A stretch of DNA of 5,145 nucleotides from Prado023 sp049688395 (GTDB lineage: Bacteria > Actinomycetota > Actinomycetes > S36-B12 > CAIYMF01): the NCBI GenBank assembly GCA_049688395.1, contig JBAVKQ010000372.1:1-5145 (forward strand). Reading direction: 5' to 3'. Under the pieces are notes generated by a model. The model did no database searches. It was given only the letters and a program-made list of their open reading frames with translations, and was not told the origin of the DNA. Each line of letters begins with the position of its first letter. The first letter of the stretch is position 1. Positions 1-5,145 of this stretch are shown here, in pieces. Both the position numbers and the translations under genes were made by a program.

Positions 1-1
1 G

Positions 2-17
2 GTCCCCGGGTCCCCGG
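2..17. repeat. Two tandem copies of an 8-bp unit in the glycosylase frame
   Basis: GTCCCCGG occurs at 2-9 and again at 10-17, with the first two bases of a third copy at 18-19. The unit is not a multiple of three, so gain or loss of a copy would shift the glycosylase reading frame. It encodes Ser-Pro-Gly-Pro-Arg in the glycosylase frame. Two copies are too few to infer phase variation, and the repeat may continue upstream of the window. Confidence 0.6.
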
Positions 18-497
18 GTGTGTGGCGGGCAGTCCGCTACCGCACCGCCTGCCCTGCTGGTCGCGCCCGACGGGCCCGGCTGGGCGGCCATCCCGAGCTG
101 GTCCTGGCACCAGGCGGGAGTGGATCCCGGTCGGGCCGCGACGATCGTGACTGCGGCCGGGCGACCCGATGCGCTGGAACGGTTGTCGCAGCGCTGCCCG
201 GCGCGGGCCGCCGAGGCGCTGACATCCCTGCCGGGGATCGGCCCGTGGACCGCTGCGGAGGTGGGCGTGCGGGCGTGGGGCGACCGGGACGCGGTGTCCT
301 TCGGGGACTTCCACGTGGCCCGGGTGGTCGTGCACGCTCTGACCGGGGATTCCCACGGCACCGACGAGCAGATGGCCGACCTGCTCACGCCCTGGGCCGG
401 TCAGCGGGCAAGGGCGGTGGCGATGCTCACCCGACATAGCGAGGGCCCACCCCGACGTGCCCCACGGGCCGCCATCCCCGACCACCGTCGTCGGTGA
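3..497 (+). CDS. DNA-3-methyladenine glycosylase, AlkA-like HhH-GPD (5'-partial)
   Basis: This is the C-terminal part of a base-excision repair glycosylase that removes alkylated purines such as 3-methyladenine from DNA. The frame stays open to the left edge of the window, so the true start is upstream; the GTG at 18 is an internal valine. The helix-hairpin-helix signature LPGIGPWTAAE lies at nt 228-260. The expected catalytic aspartate is in the block VSFGDFHVARV (Asp codon 306-308), where AlkA has its DDY. Upstream, the stretch GWAAIPSWSWHQAGVDPGRA matches, from memory, the helix before the HhH in actinobacterial homologues. The Arg/Pro-rich tail (PPRRAPRAAIPDHRRR) is also typical of these proteins, so the C-terminus looks intact. 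About 164 residues are visible of a family usually near 270-300. The gene is convergent with the guanylyltransferase gene. Family assignment is firm; the precise substrate range is inferred. Confidence 0.87.
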   Translation, partial: SPGPRVCGGQSATAPPALLVAPDGPGWAAIPSWSWHQAGVDPGRAATIVTAAGRPDALERLSQRCPARAAEALTSLPGIGPWTAAEVGVRAWGDRDAVSFGDFHVARVVVHALTGDSHGTDEQMADLLTPWAGQRARAVAMLTRHSEGPPRRAPRAAIPDHRRR

Positions 498-522
498 CCG
501 GCCGGCCCGGAGCGCCGGCGGT
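497..522. terminator. Weak GC-rich hairpin between convergent genes
   Basis: Arms ACCGGCCGGC (497-506) and GCCGGCGGT (514-522) can pair with one bulged base around a 7-base loop. The hairpin begins at the last base of the glycosylase stop codon and lies about 40 bases past the guanylyltransferase stop, so it could serve both convergent transcripts. No T-run follows on either strand, so it is not a canonical intrinsic terminator. In DNA this GC-rich such a structure can arise by chance. The rest of 498-561 shows nothing recognisable. Confidence 0.25.
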
Positions 523-561
523 GGTGTGGAGCTACCTGTCCGAGGTGCCGTCGTGGGTGCG

Positions 562-1644
562 CTACCGGTCCGAGGAGAACCGGACCGCCGTCTCCCCCAG
601 TGCCATCCCGGGCCACACCCGCGCGCCGTGGGTCAGCTCGTTGCCCGGGCCGATCATCGCCCGGTCGCCGACCACCACGCCATCGAGGGTGGCCCCGGCA
701 CCGATGACGGCCCCCGACCCGACCACACTGTCGCGCACCACCGCGTCAGCACACACGATCGCCCCGTCGAAGAGCACCGAGCCGACCACGCGTGCCCCGG
801 CAGCCACGCTGGCGCCTGCCCCGACCACGGTCCCGCCGGCCAGTACGGCATCAGGGGAGACCGACGCTCCGATCAGCACCAGGAACTCCCCGCGGGGCCC
901 CGGCACGGCCGGCGAGGGCGCCCGGCCGGTCACCAGGTCCGCCGAGCCGGTGACGAACGCCAGCGGGGTGCCCAGGTCCAGCCAGTAGCCCTCGTCGACC
1001 ACGCCCTGCAGCCGGGCGCCGGCGGCAAGCAGCTCCGGGAACGTCTCGCGCTCCACCGACACGGGCCGCCCGGCCGGTATCCGGTCGATCACCCCGCGGC
1101 GGAACACGTAGCAGCCGGCGTTGATCTGGTCGGTGACGATCTCTGCAGGCGTGCTCGGCTTCTCCAGGAACGCGGTCACCCGACCCTGCGCATCGGTGGG
1201 GACCAGGCCGAACGCGCGCGGATCGGCCACCCGGGTCAGGTACAGCGACACGTCGGCAGCGACCCGCGCATGCTCGGCGAGCAGCCCGGTCAGATCCACC
1301 CCGGTCAGGACATCGCCGTTGAATACCAGCACCGGCTCGTCAGGCCCGGAGGTCAGGTGCTCGGCCGCGTGCCGGATCGCTCCCCCGGTCCCCAACGGAT
1401 GATCCTCGACGGCGTAGACCAGCTCGACCCCGAAGTCCGCGCCGTCGCCGAAGTAGTCGCTGAAGACCTCCGGCTTGTAGGAGGTGCCCAGCACGATCCG
1501 GGTCACCCCGGCGTCGCGGGCGCGGGCGATCTGGTGCTCGGTGCACGGCACCCCGGCCACCGGCAGCATCGGCTTGGGGGCGTGGATGGTCAGGGGGCGC
1601 AGGCGCGTTCCCTGCCCCCCCACGAGCAGGATGGCCTCAGTCAT
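562..1644 (-). CDS. manB: Mannose-1-phosphate guanylyltransferase (ManB-type NDP-sugar pyrophosphorylase)
   Basis: Predicted to make GDP-mannose from GTP and mannose-1-phosphate in the cytoplasm, supplying mannosylation of lipids, glycans and proteins. The 360-residue protein has the nucleotidyltransferase signature GGQGTRLRPLT (residues 9-19), KPMLP (24-28), the metal-binding aspartate in FNGDVL (Asp111), AFLEKP (158-163), DQINAGCYVF (172-181) and YWLDLGTP (220-227). From about residue 245 a left-handed beta-helix follows, with hexapeptide-like G-A/V repeats, ending in GARVWPG and RFSSD. The pattern and length closely match, from memory, mycobacterial ManB (Rv3264c, 359 aa) and streptomycete NDP-sugar synthases. 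The ATG at 1644 is chosen because family members begin MTEAILLVGG; an in-frame ATG at 1662, with a GGTGG about five bases upstream, is an alternative, and the codons upstream of that look like non-coding Pro/Gly/Arg. It lies 77 bases after the TIGR03089 gene. Sugar specificity is inferred; the enzyme could act on another sugar-1-phosphate. Some annotations call this function manC. Confidence 0.88.
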   Translation of the reverse strand: MTEAILLVGGQGTRLRPLTIHAPKPMLPVAGVPCTEHQIARARDAGVTRIVLGTSYKPEVFSDYFGDGADFGVELVYAVEDHPLGTGGAIRHAAEHLTSGPDEPVLVFNGDVLTGVDLTGLLAEHARVAADVSLYLTRVADPRAFGLVPTDAQGRVTAFLEKPSTPAEIVTDQINAGCYVFRRGVIDRIPAGRPVSVERETFPELLAAGARLQGVVDEGYWLDLGTPLAFVTGSADLVTGRAPSPAVPGPRGEFLVLIGASVSPDAVLAGGTVVGAGASVAAGARVVGSVLFDGAIVCADAVVRDSVVGSGAVIGAGATLDGVVVGDRAMIGPGNELTHGARVWPGMALGETAVRFSSDR

Positions 1645-1679
1645 GGCCCCACGATCGTGCATCGGGCCACCGGGTTGCC

Positions 1680-1712
1680 TGCCGGGTCCGCCCGGCCGGG
1701 GGCGACCCGGCA
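1680..1712 (-). promoter_or_regulatory. Strong intercistronic hairpin upstream of the guanylyltransferase gene
   Basis: The 9-base arms at 1680-1688 and 1704-1712 (TGCCGGGTC and GACCCGGCA on the plus strand) are perfectly complementary. Inside them, after one unpaired base at 1689, a further four base pairs (GCCC with GGGC) close a 6-base GGCCGG loop. The whole element falls in the 77-base gap between the TIGR03089 stop and the guanylyltransferase start, 35 bases before the ATG. No T-run follows it on the minus strand, so it is not a classic Rho-independent terminator. It may reduce read-through, protect an mRNA end or mark a processing site. The structure is read directly; the role is inference. 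Confidence 0.5.
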
Positions 1713-1721
1713 CCAGCCGGC

Positions 1722-2450
1722 TCAGGAACCCTGCTCGTCGATCCGCTCGACGGCTCGGATCCGCTCGGCCTGCGCGGGGCTCAGATGTGTGCCGATGACC
1801 ACCGAGCCGCCGGTCAGCAGGGGGGCGATCGCCACCGCGTGCAACAACCGTGGGGCGGCGGTCGTCTCATCGACCCACAGCCGCGGTCCGGGTCCACCGG
1901 CGGCGCCGGGCCGCGCCGCGAGCAGGTCCGGCCAGGCCACCACGTCACCACCCACGTGCAGGCAGGCCGCCGCAGCTGCCTGCGGCTGCGCGAAGAATAC
2001 GTCCGGTTGGGCGCGTGCCTCCACGCCCACGTCCAGGATCCCGGCCGGGACCCCGCCGGGCACCGGCATCCCGAACGAGTCGCACGAGCAGGCCAGCACC
2101 TCCCGCGCCCCGGGCTCCGCCCCGGCCCGCAGCTCGGCCAGCCGATCGGGGCCCACCACCCTGACCTCGACCGGCCCGGCCAGGTCCCGCCCACAACGGG
2201 CGCCCACCGACAGCGCCGCGAGCACCCAGACCGGCAGCTGCCAGTGCCGCGGCAGATCGACGCTCACCCGCTCCCCCGGCGCGAATCCGAGCTCGTCGCA
2301 CAGCAGCCCGGCCGCCTTCGCCACGGCGTTGGCCACACTGGCCACGGACAGCTCCACCCGGCGATCAGGGCCGTCGTAGTGGGTCACCATCGGCCGGCTG
2401 CGGTCGGGGTGGCCCACCAGCAGCTCGTAGGGGGTGGCTGCGCCGATCAC
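1722..2450 (-). CDS. TIGR03089 family protein (AMP-binding N-domain-like, function unknown)
   Basis: This 242-residue protein matches, from memory, the actinobacterial TIGR03089 family. Features include an N-terminal PYELL segment, PMVTHYDGPDRRVELS (residues 20-35), a helix with NAVAKAAGLLCDELG, then GERVSVDLPRHWQLPVWVLAALSVGA (58-83). That layout resembles the N-terminal subdomain of acyl-CoA synthetases and other AMP-binding enzymes. The Ser/Thr/Gly-rich ATP loop and the C-terminal AMP-binding motifs are not visible, so adenylating activity is doubtful. No signal peptide or membrane segment is seen. The GTG at 2450 is chosen because family members carry about 20 residues before the VT-YYD-like block; the in-frame ATG at 2390 would remove them. 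No good Shine-Dalgarno precedes the GTG. The gene follows the amidase stop by 18 bases, suggesting coupled translation. A role linked to the envelope or GDP-mannose is suggested only by its neighbours. Confidence 0.8.
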   Translation of the reverse strand: MIGAATPYELLVGHPDRSRPMVTHYDGPDRRVELSVASVANAVAKAAGLLCDELGFAPGERVSVDLPRHWQLPVWVLAALSVGARCGRDLAGPVEVRVVGPDRLAELRAGAEPGAREVLACSCDSFGMPVPGGVPAGILDVGVEARAQPDVFFAQPQAAAAACLHVGGDVVAWPDLLAARPGAAGGPGPRLWVDETTAAPRLLHAVAIAPLLTGGSVVIGTHLSPAQAERIRAVERIDEQGS

Positions 2451-2468
2451 GGGCCGATCACGCGCTGA

Positions 2469-5145
2469 TCATTTCATGACGCGCACGTAGTCGCTGGTGG
2501 TCTTGGTGGCGCCCACCAGGATCCGCCAGCGGCCCGACTGGGTGGCCGTCAGGTAGGTCCGGGCCTTGCCCGTGATCGTCCGGCCCGAGGCGACCGTCTT
2601 GTACGTCTTGCCCGTGGCCTTGAACTGCACGGTGAACGCGACGCCGGCGGGTACCTTGCGGTACTTGCCGTCGGTGTACTTCGCCTGCACGGAGGTCACC
2701 TGGACGCGCAGCGTGCGGCCCTTGCCGATCGGCTCCGGGCTGGCGTTCGTGCGCGACACCCGGTACTTCTTCGTCGGGGTGGGCGCGGGCACGGCGGCCG
2801 GCGGAGTCGGCTTCGGGGCCGGCGGTGCCGTGCCGCTCGGGACTCCCGGGGGCGCCCATGGCTGCCCGAGCAGGATGCGACTGGTGGCCCCGAGGACCTC
2901 GTCGTCGAGCCAGCCCGCACTCACCGGGGTGGTGGTGGCGCCCAGTGCCGCCCGGCCGGCCAGGAACGTCGCGACCTGCGGGGACAGCGTCGGGCTGGCG
3001 GTGATCAGCAGCGGCACACCTGCGGCTGCTGCGATCGGGGCACTGCCCCAGCTCGTCGGGTTCTCCGGCAGCACCATCACCGAGCGCGGCGACCCGGGGG
3101 TCGCACCGGCCACCGCGACCGAGGCCGACACCGCATCGGCGCCGGTGGTGCGCGTCCACGGGACCGAGCCCAGTGCGGCCCGGACGGTGGCATCGGACAG
3201 CATCGTCGAGGAGGCCACCGTGACCGCCGGGCGGCCCGCCAGCGCGGCCCGGGTCGGGCTGGGGATCGACGTCGAATCGGCCACGAGCAGAGGGATGCCA
3301 CGGGCGGCGGCCATGGCGGCACCGGCCACGGCGGTGGCCGGTGAACCGGTGGGGCTGACCAGCACGGCGGGGGTCCCGGCACCCATCCGGGCGGCCACGG
3401 CCGCGGAGGTCGCCGCGGGGGTGGACCCGGCCAGCCTGGTCACCGATGCCCCGAGGGCGGTCACGGAGCGGAGGGTCGCCTCGGAGACCACGTCGGTGCC
3501 GCCGACCACCAGGACCTGGCTGGCCCGCCGGGCGCCCAGGTCCGCCCGGACCTCAGCGGACAGGCTGCCCGCCGAGGTCAGCAGCAGCGGGGCGGTCAGG
3601 CTTCGCGCCAGCGGCGCGGCGCTCAGCCCGGCGGCGGTCGCCGCTGCCGAGGTCCCGGTCCCGGCCAGCACCACGGTGCGCGACCCCGGTGCGACGATCT
3701 GGCCCCAGAGCACGGAGGTGGCCGACAGGTTCGCGCCGACCACGCGGCTGGCGTTGGCGCACGGCCCCCAGGCCTGTCCCGGCGCCGGGGTGATCCGCAG
3801 CGAGGTGCTGACCGTCTGGACCGGCGTGCCGTCGGCCGCCGAGCCCGAGACCCGCAGCGTGTAGTTGGCCGGGCGCACCGCCGTGCCCGCGGAGTCGCGC
3901 AGGTCCCAGCGGATGGAGATCGGCCCGGCCTTCGAGGACTTGCCGGTGATCCGGCGCACCGGCGTGTCCGAGCAGGGGCTGAGCAGATCCGCGGTCCAGG
4001 TCAACGCCCGGTTGGTCGAGGTGGTGAAGGTCACCGCCGACGTGGAGCCCGACACGAGGCTGGAGTCCGCGGGCGTGGGCGCGCTGATGGCCACGTTGGA
4101 GTACCGGCCGCCCAGGGCCCGGATGGAGGCCAGCTGGGCCTGGATCGCGGTGCCCGGACAGCTCGTGTAGTTCACGGTCTGGTGGCTGGAGGTGGCCGAG
4201 ATGGTGGCCACGGCGCCCTTGGGGTACTTGGTCGGGCGGACGAACCCGGCCGAGGTCAGTTTCACGGTGGCGTCCGGGCTGACCCCGTACAGGCCCAGCT
4301 TCCAGGCGAACAGCCGTGCCAGGGAGTCCTTGATCGCGGCCATGTCCGAGCCGCTGGGGGAGAAGGTGCTGAAGTTGCCCAGGACCACGGCGCCGAACGT
4401 GTGCTCGTTGAACCCGGCGGTGTGCCCGCCGAGGACGGGCCGGTCGATGCCGCCGGCGCGGCCCTCGTAGAGCCGGCCGAACCGGTCGACGACGAAGTTG
4501 TAGTCGATGTCGGAGTGGTTCAGCGACTTGGTGTGATAGGCGTAGATCGAGCGCAGCTGCGCGGCGGCCTGGGACTTGGAGTAGTTCGAGGTCGAGGCGG
4601 TGTGATGGATGAAGCCGGCCCGGATGCTGTTCGTGTAGTAGGGGGCGCGACCGCGCCACGACTCGTTGGCGCCCCACTGCGCGCGGGTCACGATCGAGGG
4701 CTTGCCGATCGTGCCCAGTGCCGAAACCTTGCCCATCGAGTCGTCCGCGGGTGCGGTGGGCGCGTCGACCAGGGTGAGCTCGGTACCGGCGGGCAGCGTG
4801 CCCGACGGGGTGTCGATGCGCACCTGAGCGCTGGTGGCGCCCTGGGCCATCAGCGGGTCGGTCCCGACCCTGGCCTCGCGCGCCTCAGCCGAACCCGGAT
4901 CCGGTCCGTGCTCGGGCTCGGCGGCCAGCTCGGTCCATTGGCTCCATCCGGCCGAATCCCGGACCCGGATCGCGATGGCGGCACCGTCGGGGAAGGGCTC
5001 GTCGGCGGTGACCGCGATCAGCTCGGCCGGCTTCGCGATCGCGATGGCGGCGGCCGCGGCCGGGCGCACCGGGGTTCCCGCGCCCAGCGCGCGCACCGAA
5101 CCGGCGGGGGCCTCGTGGGTGTGTTGCTGGGGATCGGGGGCCGCG
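2469..5145 (-). CDS. Secreted N-acetylmuramoyl-L-alanine amidase with PGRP domain and CWB2 repeats (5'-partial)
   Basis: Predicted to cut the bond between N-acetylmuramic acid and L-alanine in peptidoglycan, outside the membrane. The frame is open to the right edge, so the start and any signal peptide are missing; the GTG at 5096 is an internal valine. Numbering the 891 visible residues from nt 5144: about 45-130 is a beta-rich region (RVRDSAGWSQWTEL, then QVRIDTPSG) typical of actinobacterial amidases. Residues 149-345 form the PGRP/Amidase_2 domain: RAQWGANE, IHHTAS, DIDYNFVVDRFGRLYEGR, GHTAGFN and SHQTVNYTSCPG. The likely zinc ligands His180, His321 and Cys329 are all present, as is the active-site Tyr215, so it should be active. 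Residues 360-450 resemble a FlgD-like Ig domain (IRWDLRDSAGTAVRPANYTL). Residues 489-760 hold three cell-wall-binding type 2 repeats, followed by a Pro/Ala linker (761-791) and a basic C-terminal beta domain. It is the first visible gene of the run and ends 18 bases before the TIGR03089 gene. Confidence 0.88.
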   Translation of the reverse strand, partial: AAPDPQQHTHEAPAGSVRALGAGTPVRPAAAAAIAIAKPAELIAVTADEPFPDGAAIAIRVRDSAGWSQWTELAAEPEHGPDPGSAEAREARVGTDPLMAQGATSAQVRIDTPSGTLPAGTELTLVDAPTAPADDSMGKVSALGTIGKPSIVTRAQWGANESWRGRAPYYTNSIRAGFIHHTASTSNYSKSQAAAQLRSIYAYHTKSLNHSDIDYNFVVDRFGRLYEGRAGGIDRPVLGGHTAGFNEHTFGAVVLGNFSTFSPSGSDMAAIKDSLARLFAWKLGLYGVSPDATVKLTSAGFVRPTKYPKGAVATISATSSHQTVNYTSCPGTAIQAQLASIRALGGRYSNVAISAPTPADSSLVSGSTSAVTFTTSTNRALTWTADLLSPCSDTPVRRITGKSSKAGPISIRWDLRDSAGTAVRPANYTLRVSGSAADGTPVQTVSTSLRITPAPGQAWGPCANASRVVGANLSATSVLWGQIVAPGSRTVVLAGTGTSAAATAAGLSAAPLARSLTAPLLLTSAGSLSAEVRADLGARRASQVLVVGGTDVVSEATLRSVTALGASVTRLAGSTPAATSAAVAARMGAGTPAVLVSPTGSPATAVAGAAMAAARGIPLLVADSTSIPSPTRAALAGRPAVTVASSTMLSDATVRAALGSVPWTRTTGADAVSASVAVAGATPGSPRSVMVLPENPTSWGSAPIAAAAGVPLLITASPTLSPQVATFLAGRAALGATTTPVSAGWLDDEVLGATSRILLGQPWAPPGVPSGTAPPAPKPTPPAAVPAPTPTKKYRVSRTNASPEPIGKGRTLRVQVTSVQAKYTDGKYRKVPAGVAFTVQFKATGKTYKTVASGRTITGKARTYLTATQSGRWRILVGATKTTSDYVRVMK
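2865..3680 (-). repeat. Three cell-wall-binding type 2 (CWB2-like) protein repeats in the amidase
   Basis: The amidase segment encoded here contains three successive units of about 85-95 residues with a common pattern. Each has a hydrophobic strand (VVLAGTG, AVLVSPTG, VMVLPEN), an Ala-rich helix, then a PLL motif (APLLLTSAGSLS, IPLLVADSTSIP, VPLLITASPTLS), a helix, and a second strand. Unit 1 keeps the family's VLVVGGTDVVSEATL motif. In unit 2 the equivalent is VTVASSTMLSDATV and in unit 3 it is TTPVSAGWLDDEVL, so the glycine core has been lost. CWB2 repeats (PF04122) usually come in threes and bind anionic wall polymers in Gram-positive bacteria; the ligand here is not known. Assignment rests on pattern recognition. 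Confidence 0.68.

Noticed and set aside
1645..1713. N-terminal extension of the guanylyltransferase to the start at 1713
   Set aside because: The extra residues are Pro/Gly/Arg from the hairpin region and lie upstream of the conserved family N-terminus MTEAILLVGG, so they look untranslated.
457..2379. A 640-codon plus-strand open frame across manB and TIGR03089
   Set aside because: It lies antisense to two well-recognised genes, is rich in Arg, Pro, Gly, His and Ala as expected from GC-rich shadow frames, spans two unrelated genes and the hairpin gap, and has no recognisable domain.
2458..3159. A minus-strand frame ending MISA just past the amidase stop, with an ATGA overlap
   Set aside because: The ATG overlapping the amidase stop is out of frame with TIGR03089 and meets a stop after four codons. 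The longer frame is a shadow of the amidase.
2566..3864. A 432-codon plus-strand open frame antisense to the amidase
   Set aside because: It mirrors the codon positions of the amidase, which explains its reasonable-looking Val/Ala/Thr composition. No motif, ribosome site or family resemblance was seen.
3553..4677. A 374-codon minus-strand frame inside the amidase gene
   Set aside because: It is a shifted frame of the same strand, dominated by Arg, His, Gly and Leu, and overlaps the strongly supported PGRP domain frame.
4967..5052. Two copies of a GATCGCGATGGCGGC-like sequence in the 5' part of the amidase
   Set aside because: Both encode Ala/Ile-rich stretches in the same frame. The similarity is explained by biased codon use and low-complexity protein sequence, with no sign of a mobile or regulatory element.

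Overview
The window comes from a very GC-rich actinobacterium. Coding strands show strong G/C at third codon positions. The best-recognised gene, a ManB-type mannose-1-phosphate guanylyltransferase, and its neighbour, a TIGR03089-family protein, resemble mycobacterial and streptomycete homologues, and both families also lie in one chromosomal neighbourhood in mycobacteria (from memory, around Rv3264c-Rv3268). The genus cannot be read from the sequence. The window looks like ordinary chromosome: there is no tRNA, rRNA, CRISPR array, insertion sequence, phage gene or att site.

Layout: (1) 1-497, plus strand: the 3' part of a DNA-3-methyladenine glycosylase (HhH-GPD, AlkA-like), running in from before the window. 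(2) 498-561: a short gap between convergent genes with a weak GC-rich hairpin. (3) 562-1644, minus: a complete NDP-sugar pyrophosphorylase, probably mannose-1-phosphate guanylyltransferase. (4) 1645-1721: a 77-base gap holding a strong, nearly perfect hairpin. (5) 1722-2450, minus: a complete TIGR03089-family protein, a short relative of the N-terminal part of AMP-binding enzymes, function unknown. (6) 2469-5145, minus: a large secreted-type N-acetylmuramoyl-L-alanine amidase (PGRP/Amidase_2 fold) with a FlgD-like Ig region, three cell-wall-binding type 2 repeats, a proline-rich linker and a basic C-terminal beta domain. Its N-terminus lies beyond the window.

The three minus-strand genes run amidase, TIGR03089, guanylyltransferase, with gaps of 18 and 77 bases. 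They may be co-transcribed, with the hairpin in the second gap as a possible point of uncoupling. The common theme is the cell envelope: peptidoglycan cleavage outside the membrane and GDP-mannose supply for mannosylated glycolipids and glycoproteins inside. The convergent DNA-repair gene appears unrelated. I did not find a clear undescribed system. The points most worth following are the orphan TIGR03089 protein, the intercistronic hairpin, and the degenerate cell-wall-binding repeats plus unassigned C-terminal domain of the amidase.
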